Positions 1-7,841 of a DNA stretch of 64,000 bases are shown piece by piece. Made by a program: the position numbers and the translations under genes. Origin of the DNA: Hymenobacter sublimis (GTDB lineage: Bacteria > Bacteroidota > Bacteroidia > Cytophagales > Hymenobacteraceae); NCBI RefSeq assembly GCF_023101345.1, contig NZ_CP095848.1, positions 495,501 to 559,500 on the forward strand, written 5' to 3'. Below the pieces are notes generated by a model, which worked only from the letters and a program-made list of their open reading frames with translations, was not told the origin of the DNA and made no database searches. Positions within the stretch are counted from its first letter, which is position 1. The number at the start of each line of letters is the position of its first letter.

Positions 1-3000
1 GAGCGAGTAAGCCACTTCCTTCTTGGCCAACGTAACGGGCTGAATCACGCCGCCGGTCTGGATGATATTGTAGGTGTCGGTTTCGCGCTTGCGTACGCGG
101 GCTTGCAGGTAGCGAAGCACCCGGTCGAGGACGTTCTTGTTTACATCGAAGCCAGCTTGCTGGGCTTCCAGCAGGAAGTGGGCGGCGTAGGCGGTGGACC
201 ACCAGTTGTCGTAGTCGCCGCCGGGCCAGTAGCTGAGGGAGCCGTTGTACATCTGCTGGGCTTCCACCTTCCGGATGGCTTCCTGCACATGGTAGTTGGG
301 ATTAAACAGGCCTGACTTACCGGGCTTACCGGTTTTCTGGCCTAGCGTGGCGGCTAAATCACCGTAGTACAGCTGCGGGAAAGCGGCCGACACGGTTTGC
401 TCCAGGCAGCCATAAGGGTATTGCAGCAGGTAGCGCAGGTCCTTGGCAAACTCCGTCATTGGGGAGCGGCTCACCACCAGCTGGCTCCGCAGCGACGAAG
501 GCAGGAAGTCGGTCCGCAGGTTCAACTGCTGGGCAGCGCCACCCGCCACCACGCCCGCTCCCGTGCGCTTCTGCAGCGGCGAAGCAGGACGGATGGGAAG
601 CTCAATGGTTTCGGTGAAGGTTTCTGTGGTTTTTCTCTCCGATTTACCATCCATGCCAGAAAGCCATTTCGCAACTATTTTAACTTTACTATTGCCTATC
701 CCTTTTGTAGTAAATCCGAATGTCTCTCGAATCTCCGTATGGGCTGCAATCTTTCTAACTCGCTCTATTGTCCCCAAAATAGGTGCAGAGGCATTAGAGT
801 ATGACGGTTTAGGGACAGGTTGGTCAGTAGATTTATCTTGACCTGTTAGGCGCGGCGGTGGTGGACTTTGTTCCGTAGATCTAATAGGGCCTTCCGTCAC
901 TTGGCTTACGGCAACGTAAATAATCTTATCTGTCGTGTTCGTTAGCGTTACGGGCACGTCAATCGTGTCGCCGGGGCTGAGGAAGCGGGGGAGGGCGGTG
1001 CTGATTACTATTGGGTCGGCGACGCGCATGGTGTGCTCGGCGGAACCGAAGGCGTCGTTCTTGTAGGCCACTGCCATGATGCGCACGGCTCCGCTGAACT
1101 GGGGCACTTGCAGCTTGTAGCGCACCTTGCCGCTGGCATCGGCGGTGAGCACGCCGCTCCATTTGGCGAGCAGCTTTACGCGGCGGTTGGGCACGGGCGT
1201 GGTGCGGCGCGAGAGGTCGTAGCCGTCGCCGCCGGTGGAGCTGGTCCCGAGTTCGGGCAGCAGGAAGGGGTACACGTCGTAGGCCTGCACTTCCAGGGCG
1301 CGCTTCTGGTAGAAGTAGCCGTAGGGGTCGGGCGTGCGGTAGTCCTTCATCTGCAGAATGCCCTCGTCCACCATGGCCAGCGTCACCTGGGCGCCGGGGG
1401 CGGTGGTGACTTCAATGGTTTGGGCAGTTTGGGAGCGGCTTTGCGCAGGCGCTTTGATGGCTACCTGCAGCTTGGCGCCGGGCTTTTCTACCGTCAGTGG
1501 CACGAAGCCTCGGGCCACCGTGAGGGGTAGGCGGTTGTCCTTGATTTCGCGGATGGCGGTGGCCGTTACGTACACGTTGGGCACGTGGCCGGTGCGGATG
1601 GGAATGCTCACGCGGGCCGATTTCTCGTCGGTGTTCACGTAGAAGTGGTCCAGCACCCGGTCCCGCTCCACCGTCACGAGCACGCGGCCGGGGAAGGGCG
1701 TTTTTAGCAGGAGGTTGGCGGTTTCGCCGGGCTGGTATTTGGGCTTGTCGGCCTCAATGGTCACTTCGCCCTCGTTGTTCACCTCGAACGAGTTGCTCTG
1801 GGTGTCGCCGTAGCCGTAGGCATACACGCGCTGGGCCACGTAGGTCACGGCCCCGGGCCTGGAAACCCGTATTTCATACTCGCCGGAATAAGTAGGCGTG
1901 AAGCCCAGGCCGGCATCGGAGCCACCGCTGGCTACCGTCACGGTGCGGCTTAGGACTACCTGCTCCCGCTTCTGCGAGTTGTAGATGTAGCGGCCGCCCT
2001 GGCGCTCAATCACGGTTTCCCAGAGCAGGCGCACCACGCGCACCGTGGCCTGGGCCGAGGTGGGTGTACCGGCAGGCGTGAGGGCCACCAGCCGCACCGG
2101 CAGGGCTTGGCGGGTTTGCACCAGCTCATCCATATTCTTCACCCCAAACAGCACCGGCTGGGTCTGCACCTCGAAGGTAGCCAGGCGGTTCACCAGGCGG
2201 CCAGTTTCGTCGAATACCGTCGTAAAGGCTGCGCCTTCCAGAATGCCCAGGTCACTGTAATCGGGTACCTCGTAGGTGGCAGTGCCGCGGCCGGCGGCGT
2301 CGGTGGTGCCTTCGCGGGTGGTCTTCTCGAAACGGTCGGAAATAGGCGTGGAAACCTGGTCGCCGTAGGTGCCGCGCTGCTTGTCGCCGCTGTTGATGGC
2401 GAAAGTGTAATCGGCGTAGTTTTTTGGGGTGAAGGGTTTTTCCTTGAGCGAAAACTCGACCTCAAACTTACGATCAGCAGCGGGCGGACCGAATAGGTTT
2501 TGGGCCGTAATCTGCGCCGAAATAGTCTGGCCGGGCTTCACGACTGGCCTAGAGGCTTTCACGGTCACCTTCATGCGGTCCGGAATGAATTCCTCCACCG
2601 AAATCTGGCGTGAGGTCAGTAGTACATCATTGCCGGTGAGTACTTCCATCGTGTAGAGGCCGGTCATCACGGCGGGGGGTAGGAGGAAGCGCGCCTCGAA
2701 AGAGCCGGCCGCATTCAGGGTTTTTTGCAGGCTGGCGTACTCCTTACCGGTGGGCAGCAGCAGCCTGATTTTCACCGGCAAGCCCTTGGGCGGCGCCTGC
2801 CAGTCCTCGGTCCGGATGACGGTATTGGTCTGGATGGTGTCGCCGGGGCGGTACAGGTCCCGGTCGCCGTAGAGGAAGGCTTGGTAGCGGGCGGCGTTGC
2901 TTTGGAGGCCGCCCACCTCGAAGCGGGAGGTTTCTACGCGGCTGCGGCTCAGGTCGAGGAAAGTGAAATCGTTGCCCTGCTGGGCCATCACCATGCCCAG

Positions 3001-4626
3001 GCGGAAGCGGCCGTTTTGGGCGGTGCTATCGAATTTTGCTACCCCATCCCCGTTGGTCAGGCCGGTCCCCATCACCTGATTATTGGTGCTGATAAAGCGC
3101 ATTTCCACGCCGCTCAGGGCCTTGGCGTTGCGAATGGAGTTGGCAAACACCAACGTGCTGCCGGCCTTGCCCTGCTTCACAATTAGCCCGATATCCGACA
3201 CGGCCACCAGCTTGCTCACCTGCAGCCACTGGCGCTCCGTGTCCTGCACTTTCACGATGTACAGCCCCTTCAACCCACCCGCAAATTCCAGGTCCTTTAG
3301 GTTCAGATTCAGCAGCCGCAGCCCCTGCGCCTTCGGTAGCCCCGACACGGTGTAGGTGCGCTCCGTGAGCACGTTGCCCAGGTTTTCTACGTCGTAATAT
3401 TGGTAGGAGCGGTCCACGTATTCGCCGTTTTCGTCCTGCTCTTCCTCGCCGGAATCTTCGCCGTCGTAGCTGGGGTAGTCGTACTGGGTGCCGCTGCGCA
3501 GAAGTTGCTGGATGTTGTTGGCGTAGACTTTGGCAATGGTCACTTTCACCTGGCCTACCTCGTTGATGCGCACGCCCAGGTTGCGGGAACCCAGCGCATC
3601 AAGGTACATGGCCTTCTCGGCGCTGGCAAAGCTGATGGTCGGCCGCTCATCGGAGAAGCTCACCGTCTGGGTGAAGTTCTCGTTTAAGTGCCCACCTAAG
3701 CTGCCGCGCAGCCCCTGGCGCAGACTCACCTGGTAGCTCTTGCCTACCTCGAAACCACCCTTGAGCCGGAAGCCGCTTTCCAACTCCTCCACCTCGTAGG
3801 CTACCTGCGGCGACATCGACAAGGCGCTCTGCAAATCAGTAGTGGTGACCGGTTGGTTGGTTAGGATGGTGATGACAGGGTCGGCCGATTGCAGGGTGCC
3901 TGTGATGGAGCGCACATCCAGGGCCTCCGGGTCGGGAACCTGCACTTGCTTTTCGTAGTCGGAAGTGGAGGCTTGGTCGCTGCCCTGGGCGCGCAGGCCC
4001 TGGGCTAGCGCCACCGTCAGGGGGGAGCCGGGGCGTACCTGCTGGTTGAGGCTCACGCGCACCACCTGGCCCGGCTCCCCGCTCACCTCGAAGGCTACGG
4101 GCTGCCCATCTTGCGTCACGCGCAGCAGGGGCTTTACGTCAGCGGGCTTTACGGGGTAGTTGAAGGGTAACTCCACGCGCATTTCGGCCGTGCCTGCCGC
4201 ACGCTCTGAGCGGCCCCAAAAAGCCTGCGGTTCCTGTAGCTGCAAGTAAGGCGTGTGGAATTTCTGGCGGTTCTCGGGCAGCTCCACGTTGCGTTTGCCT
4301 TCCGGTAGCGCCTCTTTATGTAGCGTGGCCTTGAAAGCAGTGCTAGGCTTAAAGGGCGTGCTGGGCGAGAAAATCAACTCCCGATCCGAAGTCCATTTGA
4401 ACTTGCCGCGCACGGCCGGCTCGAACTTCACCACTTGCACCGTATCCCAGCGGTCCTGCTGGTCCTTGTCGGCCACGGCATCTGCAAACTGAAACACCAG
4501 ATTCTGGTAGGGGTCAATTTCCTCGCCGTTGGGGTCCTGGCCGGCATCAGAGCCCGACTTAGAACAAGCGCATAGCAAGGCCAGCAACACCAGCAACGGC
4601 AGGCGGGAAAGAGTGCGGAGTAACAT
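1..4626 (-). CDS. Alpha-2-macroglobulin family lipoprotein (partial, C-terminus outside window)
   Basis: A reading frame of at least 1542 codons runs from an ATG at 4626 to the left edge without a stop. It starts with a lipoprotein signal peptide (hydrophobic stretch then LLCAC, lipid Cys about 21). Repeated beta-rich macroglobulin-like domains follow. Near codon 1400 is YPYGCLEQT, a CxEQ thioester motif of the type in E. coli YfhM, after which an alpha-helical TED-like domain begins. Bacterial alpha-2-macroglobulins are envelope-anchored protease traps that bind covalently through the thioester. About 85 codons just before the thioester domain (positions 640-900) are clearly richer in A+T and look like an insertion or fast-evolving segment. 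The family call is strong; target proteases are unknown. The partner gene pbpC, found beside yfhM in E. coli, is not in view. Confidence 0.93.
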   Translation of the reverse strand, partial: MLLRTLSRLPLLVLLALLCACSKSGSDAGQDPNGEEIDPYQNLVFQFADAVADKDQQDRWDTVQVVKFEPAVRGKFKWTSDRELIFSPSTPFKPSTAFKATLHKEALPEGKRNVELPENRQKFHTPYLQLQEPQAFWGRSERAAGTAEMRVELPFNYPVKPADVKPLLRVTQDGQPVAFEVSGEPGQVVRVSLNQQVRPGSPLTVALAQGLRAQGSDQASTSDYEKQVQVPDPEALDVRSITGTLQSADPVITILTNQPVTTTDLQSALSMSPQVAYEVEELESGFRLKGGFEVGKSYQVSLRQGLRGSLGGHLNENFTQTVSFSDERPTISFASAEKAMYLDALGSRNLGVRINEVGQVKVTIAKVYANNIQQLLRSGTQYDYPSYDGEDSGEEEQDENGEYVDRSYQYYDVENLGNVLTERTYTVSGLPKAQGLRLLNLNLKDLEFAGGLKGLYIVKVQDTERQWLQVSKLVAVSDIGLIVKQGKAGSTLVFANSIRNAKALSGVEMRFISTNNQVMGTGLTNGDGVAKFDSTAQNGRFRLGMVMAQQGNDFTFLDLSRSRVETSRFEVGGLQSNAARYQAFLYGDRDLYRPGDTIQTNTVIRTEDWQAPPKGLPVKIRLLLPTGKEYASLQKTLNAAGSFEARFLLPPAVMTGLYTMEVLTGNDVLLTSRQISVEEFIPDRMKVTVKASRPVVKPGQTISAQITAQNLFGPPAADRKFEVEFSLKEKPFTPKNYADYTFAINSGDKQRGTYGDQVSTPISDRFEKTTREGTTDAAGRGTATYEVPDYSDLGILEGAAFTTVFDETGRLVNRLATFEVQTQPVLFGVKNMDELVQTRQALPVRLVALTPAGTPTSAQATVRVVRLLWETVIERQGGRYIYNSQKREQVVLSRTVTVASGGSDAGLGFTPTYSGEYEIRVSRPGAVTYVAQRVYAYGYGDTQSNSFEVNNEGEVTIEADKPKYQPGETANLLLKTPFPGRVLVTVERDRVLDHFYVNTDEKSARVSIPIRTGHVPNVYVTATAIREIKDNRLPLTVARGFVPLTVEKPGAKLQVAIKAPAQSRSQTAQTIEVTTAPGAQVTLAMVDEGILQMKDYRTPDPYGYFYQKRALEVQAYDVYPFLLPELGTSSTGGDGYDLSRRTTPVPNRRVKLLAKWSGVLTADASGKVRYKLQVPQFSGAVRIMAVAYKNDAFGSAEHTMRVADPIVISTALPRFLSPGDTIDVPVTLTNTTDKIIYVAVSQVTEGPIRSTEQSPPPPRLTGQDKSTDQPVPKPSYSNASAPILGTIERVRKIAAHTEIRETFGFTTKGIGNSKVKIVAKWLSGMDGKSERKTTETFTETIELPIRPASPLQKRTGAGVVAGGAAQQLNLRTDFLPSSLRSQLVVSRSPMTEFAKDLRYLLQYPYGCLEQTVSAAFPQLYYGDLAATLGQKTGKPGKSGLFNPNYHVQEAIRKVEAQQMYNGSLSYWPGGDYDNWWSTAYAAHFLLEAQQAGFDVNKNVLDRVLRYLQARVRKRETDTYNIIQTGGVIQPVTLAKKEVAYSL

Positions 4627-4739
4627 GGATAGGGAGGAGCTAAAAGGGACGCCGGAAGGTATAGAAAAACGGCGTTTCTGCTATGTTATGTATAGGTTTG
4701 GGGAGAGGAGATATTTAATTATTGGAAATGCTCTTTAAT

Positions 4740-5381
4740 ATGAAAATGATCCGCCGGTATCTACCGCTACTATCAATCATTTTGCTACCACTACTCACCG
4801 AATGCCGCCCTGATTTTACATTGGAGCGTAATTACGCCTTCTCTATTAAAGTGTCATTATCATATATGATGGGTAGTGACAATTTCGAGGTGGTGCCTGT
4901 TTCAAGAAGAAATAGGAGGTTTATGAAACAACCTGCCCGGCCGGATGCTGCAATGTATGCGTACTATATAACAAGCGGATTTAGAAAGGGGAATAGCTCC
5001 GGGTACTCACATGATACTGTAGAGGTGGTAGTTTCAAAGCATCAAGCTGATAGCTTGTTCAATTTGGCAAAAGCAATGTTCGAATCTGTAGTAGTTTCGA
5101 ATATTGATACTGTTTATGCAGAGCCCAAGCCGGGGAATCTTTGGCCAGAAGATGCATATGGTTATGGAAGAATGGCCATGCAAACCAGATACAGTCATGT
5201 TGAAATAACAGTAGGGACTCTGAACCCTTCAAATAGATACACGAAATCCTTTGATGCTTTGTGCAAAGGATTTGAGGCGTTGTTTAGGAAAAATAACAGC
5301 CTCTACACCCCCTCAAACACTTCCGCCCACTTAATGCCAAATTCCGGTAACGTGTGCACCGGGATGAGGCCGGGCGTGTAG
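4740..5381 (+). CDS. Hypothetical lipoprotein-like orphan, C-terminus probably chimeric
   Basis: A 213-residue frame starts with MKMIRRYLPLL, has a hydrophobic segment and a Cys near residue 22. The residue before the Cys is Glu, which is a poor lipobox. The ATG at 4740 is preferred over an upstream ATG at 4722 because the signal-peptide charge pattern begins there. Base composition is much lower in G+C than the flanking genes. I recognise no domain. The last 26 codons, from about 5303, are read antisense to an Uma2-like remnant, so the native C-terminus seems to have been replaced at a deletion or insertion junction near 5295-5303. Real coding is likely for the first 190 residues; the tail is doubtful. 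Confidence 0.6.
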   Translation: MKMIRRYLPLLSIILLPLLTECRPDFTLERNYAFSIKVSLSYMMGSDNFEVVPVSRRNRRFMKQPARPDAAMYAYYITSGFRKGNSSGYSHDTVEVVVSKHQADSLFNLAKAMFESVVVSNIDTVYAEPKPGNLWPEDAYGYGRMAMQTRYSHVEITVGTLNPSNRYTKSFDALCKGFEALFRKNNSLYTPSNTSAHLMPNSGNVCTGMRPGV

Positions 5382-5491
5382 AACTCGCCGCGCACTTGGT
5401 AGCGGCCGTCCTGCAGCACGTACACCGTCACGCTCTTCTCGCAGTAGTAAAGACACGTGCCGGTGCTACTTTCGCCGGATAACCATTTGCT
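5303..5491 (-). pseudogene. Remnant of an Uma2/DUF820-type endonuclease-like gene (C-terminal piece)
   Basis: On the minus strand 62 codons are open between a TAG at 5492-5494 and a TAG at 5303-5305, with no start codon. The peptide includes YVLQDGRYQVRGEFY, then a hydrophobic LPEF segment, and ends WAEVFEGV. This resembles the C-terminal strands of Uma2 (DUF820) proteins, which are multicopy in Hymenobacter-like genomes. The N-terminal two thirds, with the PD-(D/E)XK-like core, are missing, so it is a decayed fragment. The family assignment comes from memory of the C-terminal pattern only. Confidence 0.5.
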
Positions 5492-5493
5492 CT

Positions 5494-6018
5494 ATGCCTC
5501 CTACCATCCTCACCGTGCCCGGCCTAGGCGGTTCCGGCCCGGAGCACTGGCAAACCCGCTGGGAACAGCAGTACGGCTACCGGCGCGTAGAGCAGCGCAA
5601 CTGGCATAATCCGGTGTGCTCGGAGTGGGTAGCAGCACTTGAAGCGGCCGTGGCTGCGGCGGTTCCGGAGGTGGTACTGGTAGGGCATAGTTTGGCTTGC
5701 GCCACCATTGCTCACTGGGCCAGCGTTACGCAGCACCCTATCAAAGGGGCCTTGCTGGTAGCGCCCGCCGACGTGGACCGGCCCGACCTTCCGCCCGAAG
5801 TGACGGGCTTTGCGCCCATGCCGCTGGCGCGCCTGCCGTTTCCGAGCATCGTGGTAGCGAGTACCGATGATGCGTACGTGACCTTGGCGCGGGCCCAGCA
5901 ATTTGCCCACGCCTGGGGTAGCCGGCTGGTGAATATGGGGCCGCGGGGGCATATCAACTCGGCCTCTGGGCTGGGGCAGTGGCCACAGGGGCAAGAACTG
6001 TTGCGGGAGCTGATCTAG
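5494..6018 (+). CDS. RBBP9/YdeN-family serine hydrolase
   Basis: 174 residues, the usual length of this small alpha/beta hydrolase family. It opens with a strand and the oxyanion loop VPGLGGSGPEHW. The nucleophile elbow GHSLAC puts the catalytic Ser at about 66. STDDAYV supplies the acid (Asp 125 or 126), and GHINSASGLGQWP supplies the His at about 153; that last motif is characteristic of the family. The protein is cytoplasmic with no signal peptide, and natural substrates of bacterial members are mostly unknown. A TACTTTCG at 5467-5474 resembles the Bacteroidota -7 element and lies in the remnant gene upstream. Confidence 0.92.
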   Translation: MPPTILTVPGLGGSGPEHWQTRWEQQYGYRRVEQRNWHNPVCSEWVAALEAAVAAAVPEVVLVGHSLACATIAHWASVTQHPIKGALLVAPADVDRPDLPPEVTGFAPMPLARLPFPSIVVASTDDAYVTLARAQQFAHAWGSRLVNMGPRGHINSASGLGQWPQGQELLRELI

Positions 6019-6110
6019 AGGGCTGAGCTGGCACCGGAACGGCTCGTAGAGTGATGGAAAGAAAGTCAGTATCCGATGACCCTCCGGGGCGCGGAGCCGT
6101 TTAGGAAGCT

Positions 6111-7091
6111 ATGTCTCTGTTCCGAAGCAGTACAAGGTGGATGCTGTTGAGCCTGCTAAGCCTGGGGGCCTGCGATACCCGCCGCGCTACGCCGCCGGCT
6201 GCTTCCCCTTCTAACGCTACTGCTCCCATGGGTGCCGACCAAAACCGCCTCTACGCCGACGTAAAGTTTCTGACCTCGCTGCAGCCCGCGCGCCACTACC
6301 GCAACCTGAAGTCGTTGAACGAAGCGGCGGACTATATCAAAACCGAATTTGAGAAGCTGGATGACGGCCGGGTGGAAGAACAGCCCTTCCGCGCCGATGG
6401 CCGGCAGTACCGCAACATTATCGTATCCTTCGGCTCCGTTGATGCGCCCCGGCTAATTGTGGGCGCGCATTATGACGTGTGCGGCGATACGCCCGGGGCC
6501 GATGATAACGCCAGCGCCGTGGCGGGGCTGCTGGAAACCGCGCGCCTGTTGCAGCAGCTCGGCTCCAACCTCAAGTACCGGGTGGAGCTGGTGGCCTATC
6601 CCAACGAGGAGCCGCCGTACTTCGCCACCGAGTACATGGGTAGCGCCGTGCACGCCAAGTCGTTGTATGAAGCCAAGGTGCCGGTGCGGGCCATGCTCTG
6701 CTACGAAATGATTGGCTACTTCCGCGACGAGCCAGGCTCGCAACGCTTCCCTAATGAGCAGCTGGCGGCGCGCTACCCCAACACCGGCAACTTTATTACG
6801 GTAGTAGGCCGCACTGGTCAGGAAGCCTTCACCCAGCAGGTGCAAGCGCTTATGCAAACCAAGGCCGACGTAGATGTGCAGCGCATCAATCTGCCCGCGG
6901 AAATGGGCCTGGCCGGTCTTTCGGACCACCGCAGCTACTGGAAATACGGCTACGAAGCCCTGATGATCAACGACACGGCCTTCCTGCGCAACCCCAACTA
7001 CCACCTACCCTCCGACACCATCGACACCCTGGACTTCCGGCGCATGGCTGAGGTAGTGAACGGGGTGTACGCCGTGCTGCTAGGATTGTAG
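6111..7091 (+). CDS. M28-family zinc aminopeptidase, lipoprotein
   Basis: 326 residues with a lipoprotein signal ending LLSLGAC (lipid Cys 21), so it is likely exported and lipid anchored. M28 peptidases use two zinc ions. The ligand motifs are visible: GAHYDVCG (His about 120), GADDNASAVAGLLE (Asp about 131), NEEPPYF (Glu-Glu about 166, one the general base), and NPNYHLPSDT near the end (His about 298). The order and spacing match the family, which includes aminopeptidases and glutaminyl cyclases. The exact substrate cannot be told. It stands alone, followed by a long hairpin at 7120-7182. Confidence 0.92.
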   Translation: MSLFRSSTRWMLLSLLSLGACDTRRATPPAASPSNATAPMGADQNRLYADVKFLTSLQPARHYRNLKSLNEAADYIKTEFEKLDDGRVEEQPFRADGRQYRNIIVSFGSVDAPRLIVGAHYDVCGDTPGADDNASAVAGLLETARLLQQLGSNLKYRVELVAYPNEEPPYFATEYMGSAVHAKSLYEAKVPVRAMLCYEMIGYFRDEPGSQRFPNEQLAARYPNTGNFITVVGRTGQEAFTQQVQALMQTKADVDVQRINLPAEMGLAGLSDHRSYWKYGYEALMINDTAFLRNPNYHLPSDTIDTLDFRRMAEVVNGVYAVLLGL

Positions 7092-7119
7092 CGCGGCCAG
7101 GGTGCGCCATCGGGAAACT

Positions 7120-7182
7120 ACTAGCGCCCCGTGCTACCTCGTGCCCCCGATTGGGAACAGTGAAGTAGCGCAGGGCGCTAGT
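7120..7182. repeat. Imperfect 21-bp inverted repeat
   Basis: Arms at 7120-7140 and 7162-7182 pair over 21 bases with four transition mismatches, three or four of which can be G-U in RNA; the outer ten bases (ACTAGCGCCC / GGGCGCTAGT) are perfect. It lies between the M28 peptidase and the convergent small membrane protein gene and lacks a clear T run, so it is more likely a REP-like palindrome than a simple terminator. Confidence 0.7.
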
Positions 7183-7211
7183 GGGCTGAAAGAGGAGCGG
7201 AGAAGGAGACG

Positions 7212-7571
7212 TTAGCTCAGGCGGTAATATTGGTAGATGCCCTTCAGTAGCTGAAAACCACCAAAAATGATGGCGCCCCAGGTCATGATGTACCCACCTC
7301 CTCCGGCGGAGGCCAGGGCGAAGGTAATTCCCGTGACAGCGCAGCCGCCTAGCAACCAGAGCCCGCCGTGGAGCATGTTCTTCTTAGCTTCCTCCCGGTG
7401 CAGGTGCTGGAACTGGTCGCGGAGGTTTTGCGTGACGATAGTTGCACTTTCCGAATCAAGGCCCTGGTCGATAAGCTCCGCCTGAATAACCTCGTCGGTT
7501 TTTCCCTGCGCCATAAGTTTAGCCGCATATTCGTACACCTGTTCAACAGAGTGCTGTTCGGTAACTTCCAT
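7212..7571 (-). CDS. Hypothetical small membrane protein with two transmembrane segments
   Basis: From the ATG at 7571 the product has 119 residues (MEVTEQHSVEQ...). An upstream in-frame start at 7637 would add 22 residues without features and is less likely. The N-terminal 70 residues are charged and helical and include a repeated acidic/amphipathic pattern. Two hydrophobic helices follow (MLHGGLWLLGGCAVTGITF and a glycine-rich YIMTWGAIIFGGFQLLKGI). The tail is short and cytoplasmic. I do not recognise the family and the neighbours give no functional hint. Confidence 0.65.
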   Translation of the reverse strand: MEVTEQHSVEQVYEYAAKLMAQGKTDEVIQAELIDQGLDSESATIVTQNLRDQFQHLHREEAKKNMLHGGLWLLGGCAVTGITFALASAGGGGYIMTWGAIIFGGFQLLKGIYQYYRLS

Positions 7572-7841
7572 AAATCGTGAAGAATATAGATTGTGGCTAA
7601 GATAAGCAGGTTCCGAAAAGTTGCCGCATGTTTGCACTTTTCGGGGTGAGAAAAATTAAGCGAGTATACCCACACCCGTTGGGGCCCACCGTAAGTAAGC
7701 TGCCAAAATGAACTCCGCACGACGTTGTTCTGCCATACTGGGTGCGCATCGTGAACAAAAGGTTGAACCCAGCCAGCACACCGGGGGCAGAAAAGCAAGC
7801 TGCTTTTCCGCCCCCGGCTACTACTGTGGTAACGGCCCGCG

